From NCBI GenBank assembly GCA_017506865.1, contig JAFCMP010000068.1, positions 1,240,001-1,304,000 on the forward strand: a stretch of 64,000 nt of DNA, in the 5' to 3' direction. Positions 24,237-37,833 of this stretch are shown piece after piece. Position 1 is the stretch's first letter, and each line of letters opens with the position of its first letter. The position numbers and the translations under genes were made by a program. The notes beneath the pieces were generated by a model. The model had not been told where the DNA came from. It was given only the letters and a program-made list of their open reading frames with translations, and searched no databases. Source of the DNA: Tribonema minus (lineage: Eukaryota > Sar > Xanthophyceae > Tribonematales > Tribonemataceae).

Positions 24237-27200
24237 ATGTCAGCCACCAAGACGTGGGTCACGGAGCCTGATGAGGTCATTCCAATTCGTATGGGTGCAG
24301 AAGGCGTCGCGGCACGGCCGTCTCGCACCATGTGCGAGGTTTTCAAAAGCGCTCTTGCGAACTTTGGCACTCACCCTGCCCTCAAATATCAGGCTGAGGG
24401 CATTGAAGGCCCATGGAGCACGTTGACGTGGACGGACTACTACAATGAATCCGTCAAGTTCGCCAAAACGCTCATGTCGCTGGGGTTCGCCCCACATCGC
24501 TGTGTCAACATAATCGGCTTCAACAGGTACATTCCGCCCCCCCTGATCAAGCATTAATTAGAAGTACATCCCGTTTCCGAGCGCCACAAAGGCCGTGCCA
24601 GCCGCCACTGCCTCTCGCAATATGGCTAGAGGACATCGGTGCTGCTTAGTGTGAGGTGTTAGTTGGGAGCGATTGCTGTCGTTGAAGTTTACAAACTCAA
24701 CTTTTTTGTCTTGTCTCTCTGGTGATGCAGTGTGGAGTGGTTTGTAGCTGAGATGGGCTGCATACTGGCGGGCGGTATTGCAGCTGGCATCTATACCACC
24801 AACCTGCCTGAGGTAATACAAAGACACTGCAGGTGTGCCTTGGTGGCTGGTGTTGTTTCATGGCATCGTCCACGTTCACGCAAGCTGACATGTGTGCTGC
24901 GCTTGTGATGTGTCTGTATACTCGCACTCGCAGGCATGCCGTTACATCTCAGATCACTCACAGGCGGAGGTGGTAGTGGTGGAAGGTGCTCTGCAACTAA
25001 AAAAGTACATTTCCATAGCGGGCCAGCTCAAGCACCTCAAGGCCATTGTGGTCTATGGCAACGAGACTCTGGCGCCTGTGCCGGACTGCCCTGTTCCGGT
25101 TTACACCTGGTCTGACTTTCAGCAGCTTGGCAAGGTAATTCTTCATTTAATGTGCAGGTGCATCATATTGCAACGACCATGAACGCGACTGTTGTCTCAT
25201 AAATGGCATGACTTGCTTTTTGCTGTTTCTGTGCCTGGAATGTTGCACCAATTGTGTCATGGTTTCATGCAGGTTATGCAAGGATCATGCATTGTAGTCA
25301 TTACTGGTATGTTGACCGCGCAGCTTAAGGCCTCACTGAACTGTACTACGGTTCACATCCTACTGTACTTACATCTGTACTGGCGCTGCTGCTGTGATGA
25401 TGTTTGGTGCTGATAGGATGTGGGTGACGCTCAAGTAGAGGAGCGGATGGCAGGACAACAGCCAGGACACTGCTGCTGCCTGATATACACGAGCGGCACC
25501 ACTGGCACCCCCAAGGCCGTCATGCTCTCTCATGACAACATCACGTGGACGGCTCAGACGGCTCTCATGCACTTCTCCTTCAAGATTGGCGACAGGAGCA
25601 TCTCCTATCTCCCTTTGAGCCACATTGCTGCGCAGATATTGGACATGTATGGTCCAATGCTGTGCGGCAGCTGCGTGTACTTTGCGCAACCAGATGCGCT
25701 GAGGGGCTCACTGGGTGCGACCCTCAAGGCTGTCAGGCCAACACTCTTTCTGGGCGTGCCACGTGTGTGGGAGAAGGTGAGTAGTGTACTCGACACGACC
25801 TCAATTGACATTGTGCTATGGTCGCATCTTGTTTTGCACAAATATCAAACAGCTCCCATGTGTTTTGTGCTAATAATCAGTGAAACGAACTATGCGGTGC
25901 CATGAATAAACTCAACGGTGATGTTCATTGGTGTCTGAAGCAACGTGCGCTGCAAGTTGCACCATCAGACACATGCATCTGGTATATAATCGAGACGCCT
26001 GCAATGTATGCACAAGACAAGCAACTAGACACAACGCAGGCATTTGTCTACTGCAGCTGTGCTGACAAGTGCAATATCAACTCCGGTGCGACCAATGCAG
26101 ATCTACGAGAAGATGCAGGAGGTGGGCAAGAAAACGGTTGGCACCAAGAAGAAGATAGCCACATGGGCCAAGCAGAAGGGCGCGGAGCATACTCGCATGT
26201 GCCAGTATGGAGGTGGGGGCGGTGAGCCATGCGGCTACAATGTGGCCAACAAAGTGGTCTTCACAAAGGCAAGCCAAATGGGAGCGTAACTGTCATGTGT
26301 AAGTTTCCATTGTGGATACTATGAGCAATGAGTGCTGCACACAAGTAGTATGTATGATCACATGTCATCAACAATGATTGAATGATTGGGACAGCATGTG
26401 TCATGAATCATTCTGTCGGGATGACAAGTGCAGCTAGAGTTACATGCAAGAATGCCAGGCCAGAACAGCAAGACACCAAAGCGGAAGAGAGAAGAGCGAC
26501 ATGGAAGGACTGGGAAATCGATTCGGTTTGCATTTACATGAGTGTATGCTACAAACTCAATAATCAAATAGCAAAAATGAAGCACCTTAGAGGAACAAAT
26601 GAACTCATGAATCATGGTGTTCCTTGGGTTTTTGCTGCTTGACAGGTGAAGGAGAACCTGGGTTTGGACCAGGCCAAGGGATGCTTCAGTGCAGCAGCGC
26701 CCATATCAACGGAGATCCTGGAGTACTTTGGCTCGCTGGACCTGCCCATCTACGAGGTGTTTGGCCAATCAGAGTGCACTGGGCCGCACACCATCAACGA
26801 CCCTGAGGGCTGGTTAATTGGTACCTGCGGGAGACCCATGCGTGGCACAGAGAACAAGATTGTGGCAGACACGGGAGAGCTGTGGTAAGCTGACATGAAC
26901 CTGAATAATGTGCTTCGAAGTATGTCATGAGAAGGCGCCCCCACGCTTTGTACATAGTGGTCAGTAAACCACTCAACCAGCAGACACCATGTTGTTTATC
27001 GTGTGCAGACGCCGTCAACAAGAGACACATGTGACATAGAATGTGTAGGTATGCAGTTGTTGAAAGGGGGCAACATTTCATCCGAGGGGAACAACAGCCA
27101 ACAGAACACTACGCTGTCCGATGGGGCATGTGCGGCTGCGTATCCTTGTTGCAAGTATGTAGCCAGTGCAGTCGTGAAATCACGCCTTTCTTGCTTTGTA

Positions 27201-30130
27201 GTTGGATTCGTGATGCTCCTCTGAGCACAACACTTTGGTATTTGCACACACACTTTCAAGGCATGCAGCGTGGTTTGTGATCAATCTGAACGCTTTGCAT
27301 GTTTGCATTTGGATGTGCCGTAGCATAGCAGGCTTCACACATGGCTAGCCGACTGAGTCTACAAGTAGCTGGATCTTGCATCTTCAAGGTCGTACAACGC
27401 CAGGCCTGGCTCCTCTGTCCTGGGCATTGGTAGTGACTGTGACTTTGAGGTGGGTGGCGCTACGTAATCACGACACTACATAATCACAATGTGTACTGAC
27501 CTATCATTGTGTTATTGCACCGATGGTCACAGCTCTCTGCCGGACAACTGACAGCCGCTAGCCACTGATGTACTGCTGTGCAATGTTCTTGTTGCTGCAC
27601 TTGCAGCTACCGCGGTCGGCACATCTTCATGGGGTACATGCACGACCCTGAGAAGGTAAGGATCATGTAGTCTAGTCTACAGCTACTTCAAATTGCCCCA
27701 GAAAATTCCTCTGGTGGTGTGCTGTGAGCTTGCAGTTCTGTGAGTTCTGTCGCTGCCCTTTCTGAAACAGGCGCATAACGGACAAGCGCGTTGATGTTTT
27801 GTCAGATGTAAGATTAGCTATTTAGCTATTTAGAGAGTAGAGGAATTGCCCGCGTAGTGGAGTAACTTCACTTCAAGGCACATGTGCCCTGTGCTGGTTG
27901 TTGGTGGTGTACTGCAAAATATGAAGCATGTTGCCGCTCATGCACACGCTCACGTACATGATTAGCTGACAGCCAGATCGCTACATGGTACCTGTCATGC
28001 CAGTATTGATGTCAATCATACCCGCAAGATTTCCTTGGATGATTTGCAGTGATATGTTCTGATACATCAAGCGTTCGCCATCACCTGCACAATTGCACAT
28101 GCAGACGGCAGAGACAATTGACGAGGAAGGCTGGCTTCACTCTGGAGATGTGGCAACGTTTGATGACAACAACCGCACAGATATGCCTGCACCCAGCGGC
28201 TTCATGCGCATCACGGGTCGCATCAAAGAGCTCATAATCACTGCAGGAGGCGAAAATGTAGCGCCTGTGCTCATTGAGAATGAGTTCAAGAAGGCTCTGC
28301 CCAGCCTCTCCAACTGCATGGTGGTCGGCGACAAGCGCAAGGTGCAGTACCGTTGCTTGATATTGCATCACATGACATCACGTCAGCCAACTCATCTTGC
28401 AGCTTGTGCCAGCTAGCCACTCTCTTGCTGTATGAGGTAGACAAAATGTTCATTGAGACATTACATAAGCCTGCAGTGGCTATGTATGGGACCACTGCAA
28501 GTGACTTTGCTGTGCTTTACCAGTTTATAACACAGCGCAATTAAGTGTTCAAGGTTGATTTGCTGCAGTGGTGCCTGAAAAGCCGCACTGCGAAAGAATA
28601 AAGCATCGCCGCCGCCTTCACAGTAAATTGTAATGCGGGCTTAATATGGGAATAGATGATCAATGCCATGTGATACTGACATGTTGGAACCCCCCCCTTG
28701 TGCTTCCCCCTTGCAGTACCTGACCATCCTGTTGTCCCTCAAAACTGAGCTCAATGAAGCTGAGGGCATCCCAACGGACAAGCTTGCTGGCACCGCGCTG
28801 GAGACCTCGAAAGCCATTGGCTCAGAGGCCACTACCGTACCCGAAGCGGCAACATGTCCCAAGTGGCGCGAGCATATCGAGGCTGCTCGCTCAAAAGTCA
28901 ACGAGGAAGCTCCCAGCAGGGCGCAGGTGCGTCACCCACAAGTGCAATGGGGTTCACTTGCAGAAGTCGTAATCGATCTACTTGTGTTGCCATTTTACTG
29001 GTGGTTCAGACTCAGACTCAAAAAAATGACTAATTCCCGTTCAGGCAGTGCGCAGACAAAGCAACTTTGATGAATTCGATAATCGAAGTGGCAGCAGCAT
29101 CGCACGGAGCTTCAGTGGGTAGCTGTAGCCAATTAATTTGTGCTGTTGTTAGGCTATAGTTTTGATCCATAATTATGTCCTTGCACGTTTCCAGTGACCG
29201 CAAAGCCTGTGCTGGCCAGCCCATATTGCGCATGTAGGTGTTGGCTGTGCTAGCCAGTGCAACAGCGAATGTGCATGTTTGAGACTCTGTGTACAACGCG
29301 TTGATTTGATGGTCTTGAGCCGGTTTCAATGCCAATCACTTAGGCCAAGCCCACCAACGGGCTGGACCGGCTGAGCCAATCCTGGTTTGGCGGTCTTGAA
29401 GACAGGAGGCTTTTCTTCCACATGTGTTTCTCTCAGCCAAACAACAACTACAGAAACAAGCCCTAACATGCCTATGCATGCCAGCAGAGGATATTATGTA
29501 ACGTTCAACAACCACGTGCAGTACAAGAGACATCGTTGAGGAAAATGATCATGTGCAGGCAAATCACCATTTGCAGACAATCGCCGCTCTGCAGACTTGT
29601 CTGAAAATGCGTCTTTGCATACCCTATTGCAGTCAAATGCAGGTAGTTGAGGAATGCTAATCTGCGTTTGAGAGCAAAGGTGATGTAATGCCAGCAGCAC
29701 CGTTTTTGTGTCCCCATTCGCTTGGCTACCGCATCATGCGTTCGTGCTACTTTGCTTGTTGCATGCATCAAGAAGTGCAGCTGCGTGCTAAGGCTGTACC
29801 GCAAATTGATCCACTGCGTCAGACTGCTAGAATCCATCAAGAAGCGTCACAACATCATGCCCAACAGCATCTGATGGTAGGCCTTGACAAAAGTGAAGCA
29901 AGTGCAATTACCCATGTGGTGCAACTACCCTAGAATCATGTGATTGCAATTTGTACTAACCCTGAGTACTCCACTGGGCGCTCCTTGCTGAGCAGGTGAT
30001 TCAAAAGTGGGCACTTCTGCCAATGGACTTCAGTGAAAAGGGTGGCGAGCTGACACCTACCCTCAAGCTCAAGAGGGGACCTACTGCAGACAAGCACAGG
30101 GACATCATTGATGCTCTTTACAAGGAGTGA
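24237..30130 (+). CDS. Bubblegum-type (ACSBG) long-chain acyl-CoA synthetase, ten exons
   Basis: It activates long-chain fatty acids to acyl-CoA through an acyl-AMP intermediate. Exons: 24237-24526, 24731-24812, 24934-25134, 25417-25776, 26101-26268, 26646-26884, 27607-27655, 28105-28341, 28717-28926 and 29996-30130. They total 1,971 nt (656 residues), all in phase. Motifs: P-loop YTSGTTGTPKAVMLSHDN (about 215-232), YLPLSHIAAQ, adenine-binding YEVFGQSECTGPH, then GWLHSGD and FMRITGRIKELIITAGGENVAP, which is characteristic of the bubblegum subfamily, and the C-terminal KWALLPMDFSEKGGELTPTLKLKR. An eight-residue insert (about TDMPAPSG) sits between HSGDVATFDDNNR and FMRITGR. Intron 5 has a GC donor (ACAAAG|GCAAGC). 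The last intron (28927-29995) contains an exon-like piece I left out because the flanking exons join perfectly without it. There is no signal peptide; it is probably cytosolic or peripheral on the ER. Confidence 0.95.
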
Positions 30131-31277
30131 TCGGCCGGCCGCCCCTGCGAGTTGTGTGTGCCGTTGCAGAGCTGTATGAACGAGAGTGTCCTGGGAGTGT
30201 ATCGCAAATTCAAGCGGCAGCGAGAAACGGTGACGATATGCGCAGCTGCATGTGTAGCGCATCGGCACCTGGGTGGTGTTGCAGCTGGTGCTGGCTTTGC
30301 TGACCGTCTGTGAAATCATGTATTCAGTTGAAGACACCACAAACGTTCAGCTTTTCACACACAGAGATTATGACAGGACGTTTGGCTATGATGTGAACAA
30401 ACCACGCATGCATCTTGGTGTTCTGTTCCAGTGTTCTGTGTTTGTCGCATGAAGAGCTGCGTTCTTTGTTTTTCCCTGAGAATTGGGTTGCGACAAGAGG
30501 CACTTCATCATTTGCCGTTGTGTTTAGTTTCGCATGAACACCTGCATTACTCCAACACCTTTGAAGTAGCGTGAGCGCCGAAATCTGGAGGTTTCGTAGT
30601 AAGGTCCCGACCTTTAGGTCTGACAGGTATCCATGCCGAAGGCATCACCACCACCTGCCACCCAGGGTCCAGGGCTAGGGTAGGGGTTGTGGGTGGGTGA
30701 GGGCTTAGGGGGGGGGGTGGATGCGAAATGTGACGCTGAGCAATGATCAGGCTGCCGACATATCAGTTGAAAGTGGTGTGCAAATCCACAATCATGCACA
30801 GCATGGCGTCAAAGCACTAGTGGGAGTCCTCCAACGAGTGTCAACGGTCCAATCTGATGGTGCTAACTCAGACACTGTGTTAGACCCGGTTTTGGGAATG
30901 CCGCATAGGTTTATGCGCGCATCAACTAGCCATTCAACTGCCGTAACTTCAATGGCCCGCATTGCAAAGTGTGGTTTTTTGGCAAGATGTCAGGATGGCA
31001 TACTGTGCTGGTAAACGTCTAACAATCGATACCATACATCGCTATGAAAACTGGAGAAGTGTCAAAAATTGAGTTTTACCACCCAGCTGTGGCAATACTT
31101 TTTTTTATTTTGGCCAAAAGTGATCAATAGAATGCGGCACCAGTGCCTGAAGATGACGGTTGAGTTGAGGTGAAAAAAATGGAAGCAACAGCAATCCTAA
31201 GTAATTATGCTCAAGTAGTATATGCTAAATGAGGCTACTTACCCAAATCCCAAGTATCTAGTCTCCAAGTAGTACAC
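30131..31277. other. Intergenic stretch, no gene seen
   Basis: This is the 3' flank of the acyl-CoA synthetase up to the first retrotransposon fragment. It contains G-rich degenerate repeats at about 30667-30720 (GGGCTAGGGTAGGGG and a run of nine G). No ORF with family resemblance is present. Confidence 0.5.
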
Positions 31278-32240
31278 GCCACTGCAGCAGCAACCACCTA
31301 CGCAGCAGCCGCCGCTGCGGCCGACAGCAGGTGCGCTGTGCCATGTACTCCACAACGGCTTCGTTCGATGGCCTATCCTGGCAGCTGGCCGTCAAACGCG
31401 CCATCGGAGTAGAGGAGCAGACGGCAGGCTGCAAGCTGTGCGGGAAGTCGCCGGGCGGCACCCTGCATGCACGGCTGTGTCAAGCGCCACGCGTCAAGGC
31501 GCACGACACCATTGTCCACAATAGCGTCAAGAGGGCCACGCAGCGCCTCCTGCGGCAATACCTCAAAACGGGACTGGTGGACGAGGACTACACGCCGTTT
31601 CTGGGGTCCGCCGGGCCGCTGGGGAGTATGATGGACATCGTGCTGCCTGCCGACGCCTTCCCGGTGACCGGCTACGACGACCCGACACGCCACCTACCGC
31701 TCATGGTGGACGTTACCTGCTTCGAGGCACAGGTGGCGTCGCGGGCGGCGAAGACTGCAGCAGACCCCGAGCGATGCTGCCGCGACCAAGAGGCCGCCAT
31801 GACTACCCACTATTCTGGTCATTATGATCAGAATTGCTACAAACTTGCCACTTTGGCAATAGGGTTATTTGGCAGCATCGGGGAGCAGGGGCGGAAGCTG
31901 CTGGAGGCTGTGGCGACGGAGTATGCCAGCAGGATGTCAGTGCCCGGAGGAGCGCGCCCTAAAGCTCTCAAGGGCATCGCCCTGGCGCGCTGACGCTCGG
32001 CACTGTCGGCAGCGCTCCACATGGCGTACTCTGGCCGTGTCATGACACACATGGCAGAATCCAGGGGGGGGGGGCACATGGAGGAGGACGTAGGGGAGGA
32101 CCCCGAGATGCGGCGGCGGCGTTTGAGTGGTCGTCGTTGCGACACTTTCAGACTGTCATACGACATGTAGATTCCTTACAGCTAGATGCCAATCATCTGG
32201 GCTTTTTCGCGCCCTGAGCGAGAATTAATAAAAAGTACAC
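31278..32240 (+). mobile_element. Retrotransposon copy 1: 5'-truncated, internally deleted fragment of the RLE-LINE
   Basis: The sequence matches the 3' part of the complete copy at 45355-50880. It starts at the equivalent of 49682, then jumps at 31331 from the equivalent of about 49734 to about 49972 (a loss near 240 bp with a 10-bp filler). It continues through the endonuclease region to the common 3' tail. The endonuclease frame 31331-31993 ends at a TGA (31991-31993) that copy 2 shares but copy 3 lacks. A substitution and short deletion at 31618-31632 replace PPGSRRMD by PLGSMMD. AGTACAC flanks the copy on both sides (31271-31277 and 32234-32240) and may be a target-site duplication. Confidence 0.85.
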
Positions 32241-32732
32241 TGGGCACTATGGGGGGGTGACCTACAGCTTGGCTCAACACATTGTAATGTTGCACTCTCT
32301 ATCACTCCTTATTTACGGCGCAGAAAGCCCAGATGATCCATACCATGCACACGATGAGTACCTTGAAAGCAATTGCACAATGCCAGAGGACGCTGAGAGT
32401 TTGCAGAGCAACTTCAAGGCAGCGACGGCAAACTTCTGCGCTCATGCTTTTATTTATCAGCTCCTGTTACTACTTTGAAGTATGACGACGTGATGTTGTG
32501 TGCCTGCTGCACAGGCGCATTTCACAGTAAGTGAAGTTCATGCCTACAGAGCACAATGTGGTACTTTTCTTGAGTTCTCACTTAAGCCTAGGGTGCGGAA
32601 AATGCCAATTGATTGATGTCAAGCCTGCTACCACAGTCTACATAATGCTTTACGAAAGCGTCTCAAGGCACATTGACGATCACTCTTCAGCGACCAAGCC
32701 AAGTGGCATCTCGCAACCAACTGCATGTACTT
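32241..32732. other. Spacer between retrotransposon copies 1 and 2, with a decayed tail fragment
   Basis: About 490 bp without a gene. At about 32305-32345 a minus-strand fragment resembles the element's 3' tail (GCGCAGAAAGCCCAGATGAT versus GCGCGAAAAAGCCCAGATGAT). This suggests a further old tail-only insertion. The left copy of the CATGTACTT repeat that flanks copy 2 is at 32724-32732. Confidence 0.5.
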
Positions 32733-35700
32733 ATTGTGAATTCTCGCTCAGGGCGCGAAAAAGCCCAGATGATTGATATCAACTGCATGTACTCTTTATT
32801 ATTCTCGCTCAGGGCGCGAAAAAGCCCAGATGATTGGCATCTAGCTGTAAGGAATCTACATGTCGTATGACAGTCTGAAAGTGTCGCAACGACAACCACT
32901 CAAACGCCGCCGCCGCCAAATGGCATCTCGGGGTCCTCCCCTACGTCCTCCTCCATGTGCCCCCCCCCCCTGGATTCTGCCATGTGTGTCATGACACGGC
33001 CAGAGTACGCCATGTGGAGCGCTGCCGACAGTGCCGAGCGTCAGCGCGCCAGGGCGATGCCCTTGAGAGCTTTAGGGCGCGCTCCTCCGGGCACTGACAT
33101 CCTGCTGGCATACTCCGTCGCCACAGCCTCCAGCAGCTTCCGCCCCTGCTCCCCGATGCTGCCAAATGACCCTATTGCCAAAGTGGCAAGTTTGTAGCAA
33201 TTCTGATCATAATGACCAGAATAGTGGGTAGTCTTGGCGGCCTCTTGGTCGCGGCAGCATCGCTCGGGGTCTGCTGCAGTCTTCGCCGCCCGCGACGCCA
33301 CCTGTGCCTCGAAGCAGGTAACGTCCACCATGAGCGGTAGGTGGCGTGTCGGGTCATCGTAGCCGGTCACCGGGAAGGCGTCGGCAGGCAGCACGATGTC
33401 CATCCTGCGACTCCCCGGCGGCCCGGCGGACCCCAGAAACGGCGTGTAGTCCTCGTCCACCAGTCCCGTTTTGAGATATTGCCGCAGGATGTGCTGCGTG
33501 GCCCTCTTGACGCTATTGTGGACGATGGTGTCGTGCGCCTTGACGCGTGGCGCTTGACACAGCCGTGCATGCAGGGTGCCGCCCGGCGACTTCCCGCACA
33601 GCTTGCAGCCTGCCGTCTGCTCCTCTACTCCGATGGCGCGTTTGACGGCCAGCTGCCAGGATAGGCCATCGAACGAAGCCGTTGTGGAGTACATGGGCTC
33701 GTTGAAGAATGCCATGCCGATTGAGTGCATGTGGCGCTGCGACCGGAATTGAGCAAGTGCTTGCGTGCATTGCGTGCCCTGCGGCAGCTGTTCAGGTCCG
33801 CCTCCACCTTATCTGCAAGCTCGGTAGCGACGGCATCTGCAAGCGCACTCTGATTGGGGCGCTTCAGGCTACACTGCAACTGCAGAGCACTGGCGTCAAG
33901 TACGCAAGCAGCATCCGCACCAGTGCCACCACCTGCTGTCGGCCGCAGCGGCGGCTGCTGCGTAGGTGGTTGCTGCTGCAGTGGCGTTAGCGCTGGTGGC
34001 AGTATATGTTCCAGCTTGTCACCTGTTGCTGCACGTAGAGATGTGGCAGCTGTGGCGATCGTCCGCATGAGGGGCAGGCGCGCCACCTCTGCTGCTGCTG
34101 CGCCTTGTAGCATTGCTGGTGTGGAACGCGCAGCGCCTGCATTGACGGCTGCCGCTGCTGCGTGCGCTGGTGCTGCAGCTGCGCCGCCTGCCGTTGCTGC
34201 TGCTGCCAGTGGTGTTGCTGCTGCCGCAGGTGTTGGTGCAGCAGCTGCCGCATTGGCCGCTGCCACCGCCATTGCCGCTGTCGCAGCCGGCACGGTTGCG
34301 GCGCCGCCTGCCGACGCTGCTCCTGTTGCAGGTGCTGCAGCAGCCCTTAGGCTAGTAGGGCCTGTAGCAGCTGTGTTGCCTATGCCCGCAGCCGCTGCTG
34401 TTGATGCTGCAGTTAGTGATGCCGCCGAGGCCACTTGAGGTGCAACATGTGCTGCCGCTGCTGCAGCAGCCTCTGATGCTGGAGCAGCTGCTGCTGCCGC
34501 CGCTGCTGCTGCCGCCGAAGTAGTTGCGCCGTGCGCCGCCGCTGCTGCTGCTGCCGCTGGTGCCGCCTGTGCTGCCGCCGCGGCCCCTGATCCAGCGGCA
34601 GCTGCGTCGTGTGTTGCCGGAATGGCTGCGCCATAAGCGCGGCCAGCCGCTGCTGCAGTTGCCGCTGCCGGAGCTGTCGCGCCTCCACTGGCAACCGCCG
34701 CTGCCGCTGTAACAGTTGCCGCTGCTGATGCTGCTGGTGCTGGTGCTGCTGCCGCTGCTGCCGGTGCCGCTTGTGTTGCCGCATCCTCAGCAGCGTTGTC
34801 TGCAGCCGCTTGAGGAGCCGCCTGCTGCAGCACCCCCGCCCATCCAGAGAGTGCTGGTTGCAGCGCTTGCAACGTGCCCGCCACATACGCAGCGTCAGCG
34901 ATGTCGCAGGCGCTGGTAATGCCAAGGCCGCCATGCCGTGTTGGGAGTCGCGCTTGCTGTAAGGCTGGGCCGTGCGCTGCCAGATGGAAGTGGGCCCCAC
35001 TTTGCTCAAACTGGCGCCAGGTCTGGCCTGGTGGCTGCAGGCCCATTGAGTGCTCAAGCACCCACTGCGTGACCCGATCCCACTCCTTGGCGGCTGGCGC
35101 TGTCTGCGTAGTGGGAATGGTGCGCAGGCAGTACGTCATGCGAGGCACCACGCAGTAGCGCAGTAACCTGAACATAGCCCTCGGAGATGTCAGGCGCGCG
35201 CATCGCTCTGCAAATCGAGCCCCTGCCCCGCCTGCACCCGCTTCCCTGCGCAGCCATGCGTCCACAAAGCTGCTGTGGCCCACCGGCACCCCCAGCAACA
35301 CAGCTCCACGGTTCTGATTTTCATCCGTATCCCCCACTAGCTGAACGCCCAGCTGCTGCAGCAGTTGCCGCTCGTGGTCTGTCACCACATGCCCCCTGCC
35401 AGGCAGCGCGCGTGACTTGGTGAGGTTTAGCTCCAGCCCCACCACCGCAAAGTGTTGTTTGAGCTGCGCCACCGCCTGTATGTCATCCTGAGTCAGCGTG
35501 CAAGCGCCTGTTCGGACGTTGGCATCGTCCATGTAGGCGCCCATCCGCCTCCGCGCGCGCTGCGCGGCCGCCGCCTCATTGAACCGTTTCAAGCACTGAG
35601 CAATGGCGCCGCAGAAGAGCATCGGTGCCGCGGGGTCCCCCTGCTTAAACCCGCGCTGAGACATGATGATGCGCGTGGAGCCGTCGACGTGCTGGAACAG

Positions 35701-37824
35701 CAGGCGTGGCCGAGTGCGAACGTATGTGCCGATGAAGTAGTCGAGGAAGTCCGGCAGCTGTGCTGCTACCCATTCCGCTGCCGCCAGGACGAACACCATG
35801 TTGAAGGCATTCTTGAGGTCCAGCATGAACTGCCAGTGACCGAGCTCATACGCGAGTTTGCCGGCCATGGCCGCTTTCTCCGCTCCTGCTGAGACGGCTA
35901 CCCCATACTGCCCGTCTGGCTCAAGGAGCTCCGCCAGGAAGTCTTTGCGGTCTGCCACGTACACCGAAGTGCATAGTCGCTGCAGCACCTCGCCGCAAAC
36001 GATGGGCCGCTGCTTAGCTGTACCATCTTCCTGTTGTTCTGCAAGTGGCGTCAGGCGCCCCGCGCCATGCAACTGCCAGAAGGCATCCGGCAGCCGCGCA
36101 GCCTCCCGCATAACGGTCTGAAGCCACCGTGTGAGGACAGCAGCAAACTCATGCCGTCCCCAGCTAGTGCGTAGCGCATCCTGCAGGTGGCTGTAGCGCA
36201 GCCCCGATGGGCCTGCTCCACTGTAAGGGCTTGCTCGCTGGATGAGCTTGGCAACCGTCTCTGGCTCAATTCCCTCCCCCTGTAACAGGCTGAGTTCTGC
36301 TGGCATGTCGGCTGCTTTCGCCACAAGCTGATCAACCATGCCGGATAGCTCATGGAGTTGTTCCCCTGGCGCAGCGGGGGGGTGTTTGGACTGCATGGCG
36401 GCAAAGCAGTCATCATCAGGTATCGCCACCGTTTTGGGCTGAAGGAAACGCGCTGCCTGCTGTAGCCCCCCCCGTGTGCCCATGCACTGTAGGACGTAGG
36501 CGTTGATCGCTGCCTCCGTTTGCTGGCGCGCGCGCCAGCGCCGGTGCGCACGCGCGTGTGCGAGGAGCGCTGGCACCAACCGGTCAAGCTCACCGCGTGC
36601 CAACATTCTGATTCTGTCGGAGCGAGTGATGCCAGGTGCGCCATCGGTGGAGGTGATGAGTGATGGCATGCGGTGGTGTAGAATCGTGGATCTTTGCAGT
36701 CGCTGCACCCGCCCTGCGGAATCTGGTTCCCGCGCCGCATTGACGAACATCGTCATTGTGTATGCCAACAGATGTGTTGCTGCGTTCTCCAGTGCAGCTC
36801 CCACATAGCGACGATTGCGTGGTCTAGCAAGGCTTCTAGTTGTCGCGAACTGCAGCTTGCACAGCTCATCGAGGCTGATGCTGTCAAGCACTGCTGCGAC
36901 TGCGGGGGTTGAGATGGTCCACGTGAAAAGCCCACCTGCCCCACCTGCTGCGCCTGCAGGGCCTGGCGCTGCCGCTGCTGTCGCCGCACCTGCCGCTCTG
37001 GGGCCCCCTCCGCCGCCGCCGCGGCCGCCACGACCACAGCCTCGTCCGCCGCTGTCGCTGCTGCGACCGCTGCCACGGCCACCGCGGCCGTTTTGAGTTC
37101 GCGCGCCACTGCCGCTGTTGCTAGCACCGCCGCTGCGGCTGCTGGCATCACTGCTGCGGCCGTTGCCAGCGCCGCTGTCCTTAGTACCGGCTGCACTGCC
37201 GCCGCCGGCACCGCTGCTGCTGCCGCCTCCGGTTCTGCTGCCGCTAGTCGCTCTGCTACTGCTGATGTCTGCATCATTGCTGCCGCTGCGAACGCGTCCT
37301 CCATTGCCACGTCCGCGCCCTCCACTGCGACCCCGACCCCCTCGTGTAGCACTGCTGCCCCCGCGTTCCGGCCTCTTTGAGCTGCCAGAGGAGCTGCTGC
37401 CACCAGCCTGAGCAGCAGGTGCCTGCTGCGCGTGCGCTGGTCCCTTTGCGTAGGGGTTGCCGATGGGTGTGCACGCCGGTTGCTGCTGTGGCAGCGACGT
37501 GGTAGCTGTTGCCGTCGATGCATCAGGTGCTAGCGGTGCTGCTGATGCTGTTGTTGACAATGTTGCCGCCACTGCAGCGGGTGAAGTGATAGGCCTGCAG
37601 TTGCGGCAGTGCTTGCCCGCGCTGGCATCGCTGCTGTCCACTCTGAATGTCTTGTTGGCATGAAACAGGTTTTTGCACAAGGCACACTCGGTGTAGATGG
37701 TTTGCAAGTGCGAGGTGCTGAGGGCGGAGCGCTCCAGGAACGTTGTTGCTGTCCCACTGTGGTGTTTGCGCTGGTGCTTCGCCGCGATGTGGGCGTTTAA
37801 CCTCTGCTGTAACGAGAGCAGCAA
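32733..37824 (-). mobile_element. Retrotransposon copy 2: 5'-truncated, inverted, nearly full RLE-LINE
   Basis: On the minus strand this copy runs from the zinc-finger region to the common 3' tail and is nearly identical to copy 3. It lacks about the first 140 codons: homology starts at the equivalent of 45845. The main ORF (37827-33625) covers the low-complexity N-terminal region, reverse transcriptase and Ala-rich linker. A one-base deletion near 33792 then shifts the frame (GACCTGAACAGC versus GACCTGCAACAGC), and the endonuclease continues in the frame 33730-33041, so the copy is inactive. The 3' tail unit is present twice in tandem (about 32733-32783 and 32795-32840). CATGTACTT flanks the copy at 32724-32732 and 37825-37833. 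Confidence 0.9.
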
Positions 37825-37833
37825 CATGTACTT

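Noticed and set aside
29043-29117. Exon-like piece (AVRRQSNFDEFDN) in the last intron of the acyl-CoA synthetase
   Set aside because: It has an acceptor-like start, but the flanking exons already join in phase and match the family without it. It may be an alternative exon at most.
36815-37411. Long Pro/Leu- and Ala-rich ORFs antisense to retrotransposon copy 2 (and mirrored ones at 46255-46851 and 49228-49812)
   Set aside because: They are frame shadows of GC-rich, low-complexity coding sequence. The matching ORFs recur in both copies only because the copies are identical, and none has a recognisable domain.
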